Positions 35,305 to 44,633 of a stretch of DNA of 64,000 nt are shown here, piece after piece. This DNA comes from Oxobacter pfennigii. GTDB taxonomy: Bacteria; Bacillota; Clostridia; Clostridiales; Oxobacteraceae. The notes beneath the pieces were generated by a model. The model was not told the origin of the DNA. It saw only the letters and a list, made by a program, of their open reading frames with translations, and did not search any database. The stretch is taken from NCBI RefSeq assembly GCF_001317355.1, contig NZ_LKET01000029.1, positions 124,001-188,000 on the forward strand. The letters are read 5' to 3'. Numbering within the stretch: the first letter of the stretch is position 1; the number at the start of each line of letters is the position of its first letter. A program made the translations under genes and the position numbers.

Positions 35305-35775
35305 ATGTCTACTGCAGGGATAGATGACAGGAAGGTTGTAGTATTCAAAATAGGAAATGAGGAATACGCAACTAACATTGGACAGGTTGAGCGAATATTG
35401 GAATTCCAGAAAATTACCAAGATACCCGATGCTCCTGATTACTTAAAAGGTGTGACGAATTGTTTAGGAAGGATTGTACCGGTTATAGATCTTAAAAAGA
35501 GGTTTGGTCTTTCAGATACCAATGTATCCGAAGGCTCCAAAATAATAATTGCAAAACAGGATCAAGGAGATATAGGACTTATAGTTGATACCGTTTCAGA
35601 GGTTATTGATATATCCGATGAAATGATGACTCCTCCTCCTGAAATAATTGTAGGAATAGTTAAAAAGTACATAAAGGGTCTCATTAATATGGACACAAGG
35701 ATAATAATAAACCTTAACCTGGGGAGAATATTAAGCTTTGGTGAACGCGAAGCTATAGAGGAAATGATTAATTGA
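35305..35775 (+). CDS. cheW: Chemotaxis coupling protein CheW (first copy)
   Basis: Adaptor joining chemoreceptors to CheA at the receptor array. The 156-residue product shows the CheW fold: VVVFKIGNEEYATNIGQVER, ITKIPDAPDYLKGVTNCLGR and the DLKKRFGL segment. The start is ATG 35305, 6 bases after AGGAGG; an earlier frame opening at 35266 overlaps fapA and has no site. A second, divergent CheW lies at 41228. Different CheW proteins may serve different receptor sets. Confidence 0.93.
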   Translation: MSTAGIDDRKVVVFKIGNEEYATNIGQVERILEFQKITKIPDAPDYLKGVTNCLGRIVPVIDLKKRFGLSDTNVSEGSKIIIAKQDQGDIGLIVDTVSEVIDISDEMMTPPPEIIVGIVKKYIKGLINMDTRIIINLNLGRILSFGEREAIEEMIN

Positions 35776-35801
35776 AGTAACACAAACTAGCTGGAGGAAA
35801 T

Positions 35802-36290
35802 ATGGGAATAGAAGAGATAAGGGTAGGTATCGGAGAATACAAGTCTTCGCCAGTACCCTCTAAAATCGTCACAATCGGCCTGGGTTCTTGTGTGGGGATA
35901 GCGCTGTATGACAGCAATAAAAAAATCGGAGGACTTGCCCATATTATGCTGCCTGACAGTACGCAGTTTCAAAATAATAATAAACCGGGTAAATTTGCAA
36001 ACCTTGCAATACCTCTGCTCTTAAAAGAAATGGAATCCCTGGGTGCCAACCCAAGATATATAACCGGAAAAATAGGAGGCGGTGCCAGCATGTTTAACTT
36101 CTCAGAAAAAGGCCTCGTTATGGATATAGGAAACAGAAACGTAAAAGCAGTAATAGAAGCCATGAAAAGGCTGTCCATCCCCATAAAGGGGCAGGATACC
36201 GGCGGTAGCCATGGAAGGACAATGATACTTGATGTGGAGACAGGAAAAACATATATAAGGGCGGTAGGACAGGAAGTCAAAGAAATTTAA
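35802..36290 (+). CDS. cheD: Chemoreceptor glutamine deamidase CheD
   Basis: Deamidates Gln to Glu in chemoreceptors and, with CheC, tunes adaptation. The 162-residue product carries the catalytic cysteine in TIGLGSCVGIALYD (about residue 30), the histidine in GGLAHIMLPDS, and the GGASMF segment. TGGAGG lies 6 bases before the ATG. It lies in the chemotaxis operon with cheC further down, the usual partner. Confidence 0.94.
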   Translation: MGIEEIRVGIGEYKSSPVPSKIVTIGLGSCVGIALYDSNKKIGGLAHIMLPDSTQFQNNNKPGKFANLAIPLLLKEMESLGANPRYITGKIGGGASMFNFSEKGLVMDIGNRNVKAVIEAMKRLSIPIKGQDTGGSHGRTMILDVETGKTYIRAVGQEVKEI

Positions 36291-36308
36291 CAGGGAGAAG
36301 TGCATAAA

Positions 36309-37346
36309 ATGAGTAAGATTAGAGTTCTTGTTGTAGATGATTCTGCATTTATGCGAAAGATAATATCCGATATGCTTTCTTCCGATAAAGACATAGAAGT
36401 TGTAGACACTGCAAGAGACGGAGTTTGGGCATTGGAGAAGCTTAAAACAACAAAAGTGGATGTTGTAACTATGGATGTTGAGATGCCCAGAATGAACGGC
36501 CTTGAAGCCTTAAAAGAAATTACCGGATTATATAAAATACCTGTAATTATGCTTTCAAGCCTGACAAGCAATGGCGCCGACACCACATTTAAAGCGCTGG
36601 AATTCGGTGCCATGGATTTTGTGTTAAAGCCATCCTTCTCCATCGGAATGAATTTAGATGAGCTTAAAATTGAACTTATTTCCAAAATAAAAATGTGCTG
36701 CAAGACAACAAAAAAAACAGCCCCTGAAAAAATCGAAGCGGTATCTCAAAACAGTCAGACTTCGATGAAGGGAAATGAAATAAAAGGGGTGTGCATTGCC
36801 GCATCAACGGGAGGGCCTAAAGCCCTGTCAACCGTGATGAAGATGTTCCCTCAAAATTTCAAGCTTCCCATACTTATTGTGCAGCACATGCCGGCGGGCT
36901 TTACAAAAGCATTCGCAAAAAGGCTGGACGACAACTGCCCTGTTTCCATAAAGGAAGCACAAGCAGGGGAAAGAATAGAAAAGGGTAAGGCATACATTGC
37001 GCCCGGAGGATATCATATGGTTGTTGAAAAGGATATGACAATATCCTTAAATGAGGAACCTGCTATGCATGGGGTAAGGCCTTGCGCGGACAAGCTTTTT
37101 ATATCGGCAGCAGAAAATATTGGGGGAAAGTTAATAGGCATAGTGCTGACAGGCATGGGAAAGGACGGTACTTTAGGTTTAAAGGCAATAAAGGATAAAG
37201 GCGGCATATGTATAGCTGAGCATCAAAGCACCTGCACCATATACGGTATGCCCAAAAACGCCATTGAAAAAGGTGTGGTGCATATAATAGCTCCTGTTCA
37301 TGATGTGGTGGGAGAAGTATTGAAGATAACGCGCACAGGCAATTAA
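36309..37346 (+). CDS. cheB: Chemotaxis protein-glutamate methylesterase CheB
   Basis: Response regulator enzyme that removes methyl groups from receptor glutamates when phosphorylated by CheA. Receiver domain at about residues 1-120 (VLVVDDSAFMRKII, phosphoacceptor in TMDVEMPRMNGLEAL), linker, and methylesterase domain at about 150-345 with the catalytic serine in AASTGGPKALS, histidine in VQHMPAGFTKAFA and aspartate in GMGKDG. ATG 36309 is chosen, 11 bases after AGGGAG; GTG 36300 is too close to that site. It is followed by its opposing enzyme cheR. Confidence 0.95.
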   Translation: MSKIRVLVVDDSAFMRKIISDMLSSDKDIEVVDTARDGVWALEKLKTTKVDVVTMDVEMPRMNGLEALKEITGLYKIPVIMLSSLTSNGADTTFKALEFGAMDFVLKPSFSIGMNLDELKIELISKIKMCCKTTKKTAPEKIEAVSQNSQTSMKGNEIKGVCIAASTGGPKALSTVMKMFPQNFKLPILIVQHMPAGFTKAFAKRLDDNCPVSIKEAQAGERIEKGKAYIAPGGYHMVVEKDMTISLNEEPAMHGVRPCADKLFISAAENIGGKLIGIVLTGMGKDGTLGLKAIKDKGGICIAEHQSTCTIYGMPKNAIEKGVVHIIAPVHDVVGEVLKITRTGN

Positions 37347-37388
37347 AATCACATTTGATTAGAATCATGCACAAATAGAGGTGTAAGT

Positions 37389-38165
37389 ATGGATATGGAC
37401 TTAAAAAGTCTTGAAAGTTGGATATTTAAAGAGCTTCATATAGATTTGTCGGCATACAAGTCCAATCAGATGAATCGCAGGCTGACCAATTTTATAACCA
37501 GGAGCGGAACAACCTCCGTAAATGAATACATAAAGCTCATGGATAAAAATCCCGAGCTTAAACAAAAACTTAAGGACTTTATAACAATAAATGTATCTGA
37601 GTTCTTCAGAAACAAGGAGTTGTTTGCCGAATTTGAAAAAAAGGTCAGGGAAGTATTTTTAAAGGATAATAAAAAGCTGAAAATATGGAGTGCTGCCTGC
37701 TCCAACGGAGCAGAGCCTTATTCCGTGGCAATGATATTGGATAGGCTGACTCCGAATGTCAGGCATACAATAATAGCTACGGATATTGATGCTACAATAT
37801 TGGAGACGGCAAAAAAGGGGGAATACAACCCCAATGACATAAAAAACGTTGACAGCAATGCCTTAAGTAAATATTTCACTAAAATAGGCGATAAATATGC
37901 TATAAGCCCTGATATAAAAAGCAGGGTGCAGTTTAAAAAGCATGACCTGATAAGAGATCCTTACGAAAAAGGATTTGATATAATATTGTGCCGAAATGTT
38001 GTGATTTATTTTACGGCAGAAATTAAGGACAAACTATACAGACAGTTCAGCGAATCTTTAAACCCTGGTGGAATATTGTTTGTTGGTGCAACAGAAAGCA
38101 TTTACAACTATAGCCAATTTGGTTTTGATAAAGCATCAACGTTTATATATCAGAAGAAAGGTTAA
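37389..38165 (+). CDS. cheR: Chemotaxis protein methyltransferase CheR
   Basis: Uses S-adenosylmethionine to methylate chemoreceptor glutamates. The 258-residue product has the N-terminal helical domain (about 1-75) with MNRRLTNFITRSG and the NVSEFFRNKELF segment, then the Rossmann part with IWSAACSNGAEPYSVAMIL (SAM site) and ILCRNVVIYF. AGAGGTG stands before the ATG. Its stop overlaps the cheA ribosome-site region, which suggests translational coupling. Confidence 0.95.
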   Translation: MDMDLKSLESWIFKELHIDLSAYKSNQMNRRLTNFITRSGTTSVNEYIKLMDKNPELKQKLKDFITINVSEFFRNKELFAEFEKKVREVFLKDNKKLKIWSAACSNGAEPYSVAMILDRLTPNVRHTIIATDIDATILETAKKGEYNPNDIKNVDSNALSKYFTKIGDKYAISPDIKSRVQFKKHDLIRDPYEKGFDIILCRNVVIYFTAEIKDKLYRQFSESLNPGGILFVGATESIYNYSQFGFDKASTFIYQKKG

Positions 38166-38179
38166 TGGAGGTGGATGTT

Positions 38180-40150
38180 TTGGACACATCGCAATATTTA
38201 ACACTATTCCTGGAAGAGTCCGCAGAAAATATAGAAAACTTAAATCAGTCCATGCTGGAGTTGGAAAAAGAACCTCAAAATATTGAGATAGTCAATGAAA
38301 TTTTCAGATATGCCCATACATTAAAAGGAATGTCGGCTACAATGGGTTTTGGCAATATATCTGAATTGACTCACACCATGGAAAATGTTCTGGATAAGTT
38401 AAGAAACGGAAGCCTTAAGGTATCCACCGAGCTTATAACCATACTTTTCAAATGCATAGACCACCTGGAAAAGATGGTGGACGGCATACGTTCAGGCGGA
38501 AGTGACAGCCTTGATTATTCAGACATAAAGAAGAAGCTTTTGAATATTTTAGACCAGAAGCCCCAGGAGTCTGAGGTTTCAAAGCCCAAGGAAATAGAAC
38601 TTAATATTTATGATAAAAATGTATTGAAAGAAGCTAAAGACAGGCTTTACAGCGCTTACAATATAAGCGTCATAATAAGAGAGACCTGCCAGATGAAATC
38701 TGTCAGAGCTTATATGGTATTTAACAATCTTTCGCAGCACGGCGAAATAGTTAAAAGCGATCCTACTGCAGAACAGATTGAGAAGGATGAGATTGGAGAT
38801 ATAGTATCTCTGATTTATCTTACTCAACGGGAGGAAAGCTTCGTAAAGGAACTTATAGAAAGCATATCGGAAATTGAAGAAGTACTGATTGAACAGATTG
38901 ACTTTAACAGCATCGAGCAAAGCGTTAAGGCTGAGGTGGTTTCAAGTGCTGCAACTCAAATAATTCAGGATAATAAATCCGAGGCTCCTTCAAATGAAAA
39001 TGCCGCAGCTGCGCCTAAAAAGCTGGGCCAGTCCGTAAGAGTGGACTTAGACAGATTGGACAAGTTCATGAACCTTGTAGGAGAGCTTGTAATTCATAGG
39101 ACCAGATTGGAACAGATAAGTTCTTCCAACCATGTTACTGAGCTTAATGAAACATTGGAGCAGGTGGGAAGAATAACATCAGACCTTCAGGATTTGGTTA
39201 TGAAGGTAAGGATGATACCATTAGAGAGGATATTCAGCAGATACCCGAGAATGGTGAGGGACTTATCAACAGAGCTTAATAAGGAAATCAATTTTGTTAT
39301 AAAAGGTCAGGAAACAGAGCTGGACAGGACAGTTGTGGATGAGTTGGGCGAAACTATGATACATATGCTCAGAAACTCCATAGACCATGGCATTGAAAGC
39401 CGTGAGGAGAGAATTGCAGCCGGAAAGAATCCCATAGGCAACCTTACCATAACGGCTTATCAGGAAGGTAACAAAGGCGTAATAAAGGTAGAGGATGACG
39501 GCAGAGGCTTGAATTTGGAAAAAATAAAGGCCAAGGCTGCATCAAAAGGCATAAATGTTGACGGTATGAGCGACACGGATGTAAAGAATCTCATATTTAT
39601 GGAAGGCTTAAGCACCAGTGAAAAAGTAACTGATGTATCCGGAAGGGGAGTTGGGATGGATGTTGTAAAGACAAAGGTTGCATCCATAGGCGGCTCCATT
39701 GAAGTAAAAACTGAAAGCGGCAAAGGTACAAGTTTTATCGTAAATATACCCCTTACTTTGTCTATCATACAAGCTCTTTTGGTCAAGGTAGGAAGTGAGT
39801 CCTTCGCTATATCATTAGGCTTCATTGACACTGTAATTACTGTAGAAAAATCTGATATAAGCTATACCAACGGTAAGGAGGTTGTTGTTTATCGAAACGA
39901 GATAATTCCTATTATAAGGATTGCCGATAAATTAATGCTGGATGCAGAAAGTGCTGACGACGGCTTCCTTGTTATAGTAAAAGCAGGCGACAAGCAAGTA
40001 GGGTTAATGGTTGACTCCCTAATCGGGCAGCAGGAAATTGTAATCAAGCCTTTGGGCAAGAGTATGAAGAATCTTAAGGAATATGTGGGGGCCACAATAT
40101 TAGGAGACGGCCATGTAACACTTATACTTGATGTTGTCTCAATTGTTTAG
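38180..40150 (+). CDS. cheA: Chemotaxis histidine kinase CheA
   Basis: Central kinase of the chemotaxis array; phosphorylates CheY and CheB. Domains: Hpt with His46 in YAHTLKGMSATMG; a P2-like CheY-docking domain (about 150-245); dimerisation (about 275-340, VDLDRLDKFMNLVGELVI); ATPase (about 345-505, HMLRNSIDHGIE, GRGVGMDVVK); and CheW-like C-terminus (about 515-650). The start is taken as TTG 38180, 5 bases after GGAGGTGG, giving MDTSQYLTLFLEESAENI, the usual clostridial beginning. In-frame ATG 38165 lies upstream of that site and overlaps cheR. Confidence 0.96.
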   Translation: MDTSQYLTLFLEESAENIENLNQSMLELEKEPQNIEIVNEIFRYAHTLKGMSATMGFGNISELTHTMENVLDKLRNGSLKVSTELITILFKCIDHLEKMVDGIRSGGSDSLDYSDIKKKLLNILDQKPQESEVSKPKEIELNIYDKNVLKEAKDRLYSAYNISVIIRETCQMKSVRAYMVFNNLSQHGEIVKSDPTAEQIEKDEIGDIVSLIYLTQREESFVKELIESISEIEEVLIEQIDFNSIEQSVKAEVVSSAATQIIQDNKSEAPSNENAAAAPKKLGQSVRVDLDRLDKFMNLVGELVIHRTRLEQISSSNHVTELNETLEQVGRITSDLQDLVMKVRMIPLERIFSRYPRMVRDLSTELNKEINFVIKGQETELDRTVVDELGETMIHMLRNSIDHGIESREERIAAGKNPIGNLTITAYQEGNKGVIKVEDDGRGLNLEKIKAKAASKGINVDGMSDTDVKNLIFMEGLSTSEKVTDVSGRGVGMDVVKTKVASIGGSIEVKTESGKGTSFIVNIPLTLSIIQALLVKVGSESFAISLGFIDTVITVEKSDISYTNGKEVVVYRNEIIPIIRIADKLMLDAESADDGFLVIVKAGDKQVGLMVDSLIGQQEIVIKPLGKSMKNLKEYVGATILGDGHVTLILDVVSIV

Positions 40151-40165
40151 GAAAGGTGAATTCTG

Positions 40166-40771
40166 ATGAATTATAAAGATCTGACTGAACTGCAGCTGGA
40201 TGCCTTAAGAGAAATTGGGAACATTGGAGCAGGCAACGCTGCGACAGCCCTCTCTCAGATGATACAAAAGAGAATAGACATGTCTGTACCCCAGGTGGAT
40301 ATACTTACTATTGAGGATATTGTATCTAAAATAGGCAGTGAAGAAGAAATGGTAATAGCGGTGGTCTTAAGAGTATTAGGAGATGCACCGGGCAATGTGA
40401 TGTTTCTTTTGACAATGGAAAGCGGTTACAGGTTACTGGAGCTCTTAATCGGAGGAAAGGTTGAAGGTGAACTAAATGAGTACCAGCTCTCCGCCTTTCA
40501 GGAAATAGGAAATATTTTGACGGGAGCTTATTTAAACTCTTTAGTAAAGCTGACAGGGCTTACGATGATATCATCAGTCCCCGCAGTATCCAATGATATG
40601 CTGTATCCCTTGATGACTACGGCATTTATTGAGTCAGGGCAATATGATGAATATATACTGTCCATAGATGCTAAATTTTTGGAAGGAGATAAGCATATAG
40701 ACGGTCACTTCTTTTATATACCCAGACCGGGTTCATTGGAAAAGCTTATGGAAAGATTAGGCCTTATGTAG
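40166..40771 (+). CDS. cheC: CheY-P phosphatase CheC
   Basis: Removes phosphate from CheY-P and partners with CheD in adaptation. The 201-residue product has both phosphatase signatures of full-length CheC: LREIGNIGAGNAATALS near residue 15 and FQEIGNILTGAYLNSL near residue 112, each with the expected Glu and Asn. GGAAAGGTG stands before the ATG, 15 bases after the cheA stop. Confidence 0.94.
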   Translation: MNYKDLTELQLDALREIGNIGAGNAATALSQMIQKRIDMSVPQVDILTIEDIVSKIGSEEEMVIAVVLRVLGDAPGNVMFLLTMESGYRLLELLIGGKVEGELNEYQLSAFQEIGNILTGAYLNSLVKLTGLTMISSVPAVSNDMLYPLMTTAFIESGQYDEYILSIDAKFLEGDKHIDGHFFYIPRPGSLEKLMERLGLM

Positions 40772-40845
40772 ACAAGCCTAAAAGGCTTGCTTTAAATATA
40801 AAATTTAAAATAATCTTTTAAACATAAAATTTGGAGGTGCAAATA

Positions 40846-41208
40846 ATGCCAGGAAAAGTACTTATAGTTGATGACGCAGCATTTATGAGGATGATGATAA
40901 AAGATATACTTTCTAACAACGGTTATGAAGTAATAGGTGAAGGAAACAACGGCATAAAAGCTATAGAATTATATAAAAAGGAAAGGCCGGATGTAGTAAC
41001 AATGGATATCACAATGCCTGACATGGATGGCATAACTGCCGTTAAAGAGATTAGGAAGATTGACCCTACTGCAAAAATAGTAATGTGCAGCGCGTTAGGC
41101 CAGCAGTCCATGGTTATGGATGCCATACAGGCAGGAGCCAAAGACTTTATAGTAAAGCCCTTTCAGCCTGACAGGGTATTAGAAGCAATAAAGAAGGTAT
41201 TAGGATGA
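40846..41208 (+). CDS. cheY: Chemotaxis response regulator CheY
   Basis: Single receiver domain (120 residues) that, when phosphorylated, binds FliM and FliY at the flagellar switch. Acid pocket in VLIVDDAAFMRMM, phosphoacceptor Asp in TMDITMPDMDG (about residue 54), the switch Ser/Thr region (CSALGQ), and the KPF lysine motif (FIVKPFQPD). ATG 40846 lies 8 bases after TTGGAGGTG. It stands directly before cheW2 and the switch genes it acts on. Confidence 0.95.
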   Translation: MPGKVLIVDDAAFMRMMIKDILSNNGYEVIGEGNNGIKAIELYKKERPDVVTMDITMPDMDGITAVKEIRKIDPTAKIVMCSALGQQSMVMDAIQAGAKDFIVKPFQPDRVLEAIKKVLG

Positions 41209-41227
41209 TTCCTGAAAGGAGAAGGCT

Positions 41228-41641
41228 ATGCAAATTGTAGTTTTTCAGTTAGGCGAAGAAAAATATGCAATAGAGACTTCCAAGGTACAGGGCATTGAAA
41301 AAATGGCCAATATTACCAAGGTACCAAGGGCTCATCAATCTATAAAAGGACTTATAAACTTAAGAGGAAGTATTATTTCGGTTATAGATCCCTATGAAAT
41401 CCTCGGCATATCGGCCAAAGAAAGGCTGAGCGAAAATATAATAATAATCGATATAGAAAGTGAAATACTAGGTATAATAGTCGATAAAGTAGCTGAAGTT
41501 GTGGAAATTGAAAATCATCACATAAAAAACGTATCAATTTCCAAAGGCAGCGAGGATTTATATATAAAAGGAACGATAAATATGGGGGATCATCTTGTAA
41601 CTTTAATCAACATTGAAGCGTTGCTAAACATCGAGGTATAA
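41228..41641 (+). CDS. cheW: Chemotaxis coupling protein CheW (second copy)
   Basis: A 137-residue CheW with QIVVFQLGEEKYAIETSKVQ at the start, ITKVPRAHQSIKGLINLRGS and a typical C-terminal beta-barrel. It is shorter than and clearly different from the first copy at 35305, and closer to the classical CheW length. AAAGGAG lies 8 bases before the ATG. Coupling of a separate receptor group is possible. Confidence 0.93.
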   Translation: MQIVVFQLGEEKYAIETSKVQGIEKMANITKVPRAHQSIKGLINLRGSIISVIDPYEILGISAKERLSENIIIIDIESEILGIIVDKVAEVVEIENHHIKNVSISKGSEDLYIKGTINMGDHLVTLINIEALLNIEV

Positions 41642-41665
41642 GTTTAAATTAAAGAGGTACAGCCC

Positions 41666-42664
41666 ATGAGTGAAATTCTGTCTCAAAGTGAAATAGATGC
41701 GCTGCTGTCTGCCATTTCAACGGGTGAATTGTTACCCGAGCAAGACAACGACGCAAATAAAGACAAGCAGCAGATAAAAAAATATGATTTCAAATCACCA
41801 AAAAAGTTCTCAAAGGAGCATATAAGGACTCTGGAGATGGTATACGATAACTATGCCAGGATACTGGCAGGTTATTTATCAGCTCAGGTCAGGACCAGTG
41901 TGGAGATGAAGGTGGCAATAGTTGAACAGATAACTTACGAGGAATTTATAAAATCCGTAAGCTCCCCTACCATACTTACCATATACAAAATGCCTCCTAT
42001 GGTAGGATCACTGCCCTTTGAAACAAATCCCCAGTTTGTATTTCAGATAATCGATATACTTTTCGGAGGCCAGGGAAATACCGTATTTAAAAGCAGGGAG
42101 TTCACGGAAATTGAGAAAAATGTAATCCGGAGCCTGAATGAAAAGCTTATTGAAAACCTTAAGCTGGCATGGGAAGGGGTAATGAGTGTTGAACCTGAGG
42201 TTCTGGAGATAGAAACCAATCCCGCTTTGAACCAAACCATGGCACCTAACGAACCTGTTGCCATAATAACTTTAAGCGTTAAGATTAACAATATACAATC
42301 CTATATGAATCTATGTATACCTTATTTAGCAATAGAAAAGATTATGGATAAGCTGATAGTCAGATATAAATTTAATATGGATGAAAATGTTGATAAAGAA
42401 GCTGTCAGGCATCAAATTGAAAAAAAGATGCAGAACGTACCATTAAACCTGATAACGGTTCTTGGGAAAACTCAAATTCCCGTAAAAAGCTTCCTGGATC
42501 TCCAGGTGGGAGATGTAATACAATTGGAAAGGACCGTAGGCAGCTGTATAGACACCTTTGTAGAAAACAGGATGCATTATAAGGTGCTGCCCGGCACATT
42601 TAACAAACGTAAGGCAGTTCAGGTTGTGGAAATAATTGATAAGGATGTGGAAGAGTATGAGTAA
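41666..42664 (+). CDS. fliM: Flagellar motor switch protein FliM
   Basis: C-ring protein that binds CheY-P through the N-terminal peptide (SEILSQSEIDALLSAI) and sets rotation direction. The 332-residue product has the middle CheC-like domain (about 45-240, including GGQGNTVFKSREFTEIEKNV) and a C-terminal SpoA domain (about 250-325). AGAGG stands before the ATG. Its end overlaps the start of fliY by 8 bases, a sign of coupling between two parts of one complex. Confidence 0.95.
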   Translation: MSEILSQSEIDALLSAISTGELLPEQDNDANKDKQQIKKYDFKSPKKFSKEHIRTLEMVYDNYARILAGYLSAQVRTSVEMKVAIVEQITYEEFIKSVSSPTILTIYKMPPMVGSLPFETNPQFVFQIIDILFGGQGNTVFKSREFTEIEKNVIRSLNEKLIENLKLAWEGVMSVEPEVLEIETNPALNQTMAPNEPVAIITLSVKINNIQSYMNLCIPYLAIEKIMDKLIVRYKFNMDENVDKEAVRHQIEKKMQNVPLNLITVLGKTQIPVKSFLDLQVGDVIQLERTVGSCIDTFVENRMHYKVLPGTFNKRKAVQVVEIIDKDVEEYE

Positions 42665-43718
42665 TGATTTTTTATCCCAGGAAGAGATAGATGCATTGTT
42701 GAGCGGAGCGGCTGAAAGTGCTGTCCCTGAAGAAGAGGACCTGGACGCTGCCGATAAAGACTTACTTGGAGAAATAGGCAATATATGCATGGGTTCTGCT
42801 TCAACAACCCTTTCGATATTGATTAACCAGGCGGTAAGTATAACTACGCCCAAGGTTTCATTGACAACTCTTCGAAAAATGAAAGAATCCTTTCAGGTGC
42901 CTAACATTGCCATAGAAGTTAAATTCTCATCAGGCTTAGGCGGCGCGAACCTTTTGGTACTTAAAGTTCCCGATGCCGCAGTAATCGCTGACTTAATGAT
43001 GGGAGGAAGCGGTGTATACGCAGGAGGAGAATTAAGCGAGATACACATGAGTGCGGTATCCGAGGCCATGAATCAGATGATAGGTTCGGCGGCCACTTCC
43101 ATGGCAACCATGTTCAGCCGTGAAGTAAATATAACTCCTCCCAACGCAATATTATGGGATGATAATGCCCAGAAATTAAGCAATACCATGAGCGAAGATG
43201 AAAAGATAATCCAGGTAGCCTTCAGGCTGACTGTCGGTAATTTAATCGACAGTGAAATAATGCAGATACTGCCTGTAGAAACAGGAAGAAGCATAATAGA
43301 AGCTATGACGGCAACTTACAAAGAAGATTCTAAAGAGCCCCAGTCACAGCCTGTTGTGGAGCAGGTGGTGGATACAAAGGTGAGTACCGAGGAAGAGGTT
43401 CCGGTGCACAAAGCGCAGTTTATGCCCTTTGAAGCGCCAAAAGGACAGGCTATGCCTAAAAACATAGATCTCATATTGGATGTTCCTATTGAAGTTTCCG
43501 TAATACTGGGAAGGACAAGAAAAACAATAAAGGAAATACTGGAACTTAATACCGGCTCTCTTATAGAGCTTGACAAGCTGGTGGAAGAACCGGTGGAAAT
43601 ACTGATTAACGGTAAAAAGGTAGCCGAGGGTGAAGTTGTTGTAGTTAATGAAAACTTTGGTATAAGAATCACTAATATCATAAGCAACGTTGAGAGGGTT
43701 AAAAATCTTCGGAATTAA
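42657..43718 (+). CDS. fliY: Flagellar motor switch phosphatase FliY
   Basis: C-ring protein of Gram-positive bacteria that combines a CheC-type CheY-P phosphatase with a FliN-like end. The 353-residue product begins with the FliM-like docking peptide DFLSQEEIDALLSGA. Two phosphatase signatures follow (LGEIGNICMGSASTTLS near residue 40, SEAMNQMIGSAATSMA near residue 140), then a charged linker (about 225-265) and a SpoA domain (IDLILDVPIEVSVILGRTRK). ATG 42657 is chosen because it overlaps the fliM stop and yields the docking peptide directly. Confidence 0.94.
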   Translation: MSNDFLSQEEIDALLSGAAESAVPEEEDLDAADKDLLGEIGNICMGSASTTLSILINQAVSITTPKVSLTTLRKMKESFQVPNIAIEVKFSSGLGGANLLVLKVPDAAVIADLMMGGSGVYAGGELSEIHMSAVSEAMNQMIGSAATSMATMFSREVNITPPNAILWDDNAQKLSNTMSEDEKIIQVAFRLTVGNLIDSEIMQILPVETGRSIIEAMTATYKEDSKEPQSQPVVEQVVDTKVSTEEEVPVHKAQFMPFEAPKGQAMPKNIDLILDVPIEVSVILGRTRKTIKEILELNTGSLIELDKLVEEPVEILINGKKVAEGEVVVVNENFGIRITNIISNVERVKNLRN

Positions 43719-43720
43719 TA

Positions 43721-43745
43721 AGGCATGGAAGCATGTCTTTTTTTC
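43721..43745 (+). terminator. Terminator after fliY
   Basis: AGGCATG and CATGTCT pair (with a G-T) around a 4-base loop, followed by a T-rich run. It ends the large chemotaxis-switch unit begun at fapA. Confidence 0.65.
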
Positions 43746-43786
43746 TTTGCCGTAAATTCTGCCGATGTTTTAATTGAGTCTTTTAA

Positions 43787-43814
43787 CTAAAGTTTAAATC
43801 ATTAATACCGAAAT
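43787..43814 (+). promoter_or_regulatory. Sigma-D promoter of the flgM operon
   Basis: CTAA(A) at 43787-43791 and ACCGAAAT at 43807-43814 match TAAA-N15-GCCGATAA with the correct spacing. The extended -35 CTAAAGTTTAAA is shared with the flaG promoter at 62028. flgM is a classical sigma-D gene. Confidence 0.75.
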
Positions 43815-43857
43815 AATAAATGAAAAAAGTTACTAACCATTAATAGGCGGTGGTATT

Positions 43858-44139
43858 ATGAAGATTACGAGCAATAACAGAATTGAAGCCCTTAAAGCAT
43901 ATAACAGCAATAAAATTAAATCGGGCATGGAAAAAAGTGCAGGCAAAAGATCTGACAGCATAGAAATTTCTCTTGCAGGCCATGAGATTGCAAAATACAT
44001 ATCAGCAGCAAGGGAAATCCCAGATGTAAGGCTGGAGAAGGTAAATGAAATAAAGGCAAAAATACAAAAAGGAACATATAATGTATCTGCCGAAGACTTA
44101 GCTTTAAAGATGCTTAATGCCATGAAAGAAGGTATGTGA
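43858..44139 (+). CDS. flgM: Anti-sigma-D factor FlgM
   Basis: Binds and holds sigma-D (FliA) until the hook is complete, so that filament genes are switched on late. The 93-residue product shows the FlgM C-terminal pattern: SDSIEISLAGHEIAKYISAA and RLEKVNEIKAKIQKGTYNVS followed by AEDLALKML. AGGCGGTGG is before the ATG. First gene of the flgM-flgN-flgK-flgL-fliW-csrA-fliD unit, with a sigma-D promoter, so it is under feedback by its own target. Confidence 0.93.
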   Translation: MKITSNNRIEALKAYNSNKIKSGMEKSAGKRSDSIEISLAGHEIAKYISAAREIPDVRLEKVNEIKAKIQKGTYNVSAEDLALKMLNAMKEGM

Positions 44140-44140
44140 T

Positions 44141-44587
44141 ATGGAGCTTATTAACCTTTTAGAAGAAGAAAAAAAGTGTCTTAAAGACATGCTCGATATA
44201 TTAAATGAAGAAAAAGCCGCCGTCATAAGCGATGACATGCAAAGGCTTCAGGGTGCGGCAAAGAAAAAAGAAGAGCTTAAATTAAAGATAGATGATCTGG
44301 AAATCACCCGGATCCAAAAATGCGGCGATAAAACATTGTCAGAAATTATATCTCTCCATGAAGGCAGCGAAAAGGCTGAACTGGAAACATTGGCGGCGGA
44401 TTTTAAGGATATAGTCAAAAATATACAAAAGATAAATGATATGAACAGGAGACTTATAAATCAATCATTGAATTTTGTTAAAGCGGCCATAAGCACGGCA
44501 GCACCGTCCGGTACTAGCGTATACGGCCAGAATGGAAGCATAAATAAGAAATCAACCTCAAGTGCAATGCTTGATAGAAATATATAA
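44141..44587 (+). CDS. FlgN-type flagellar export chaperone
   Basis: A 148-residue helical protein. It has the long-coil layout of FlgN, with leucine-rich helices at about residues 1-100 and the MNRRLINQSLNFVK segment typical of FlgN proteins in clostridia. FlgN binds FlgK and FlgL before export. It starts 2 bases after the flgM stop and precedes flgK, which fits that job. Sequence conservation in this family is weak, so the call leans on context. Confidence 0.82.
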   Translation: MELINLLEEEKKCLKDMLDILNEEKAAVISDDMQRLQGAAKKKEELKLKIDDLEITRIQKCGDKTLSEIISLHEGSEKAELETLAADFKDIVKNIQKINDMNRRLINQSLNFVKAAISTAAPSGTSVYGQNGSINKKSTSSAMLDRNI

Positions 44588-44633
44588 CAGGCCTTTAATA
44601 AGTGCACAAAGGAGAAAACAGGGAGGTTTTTAA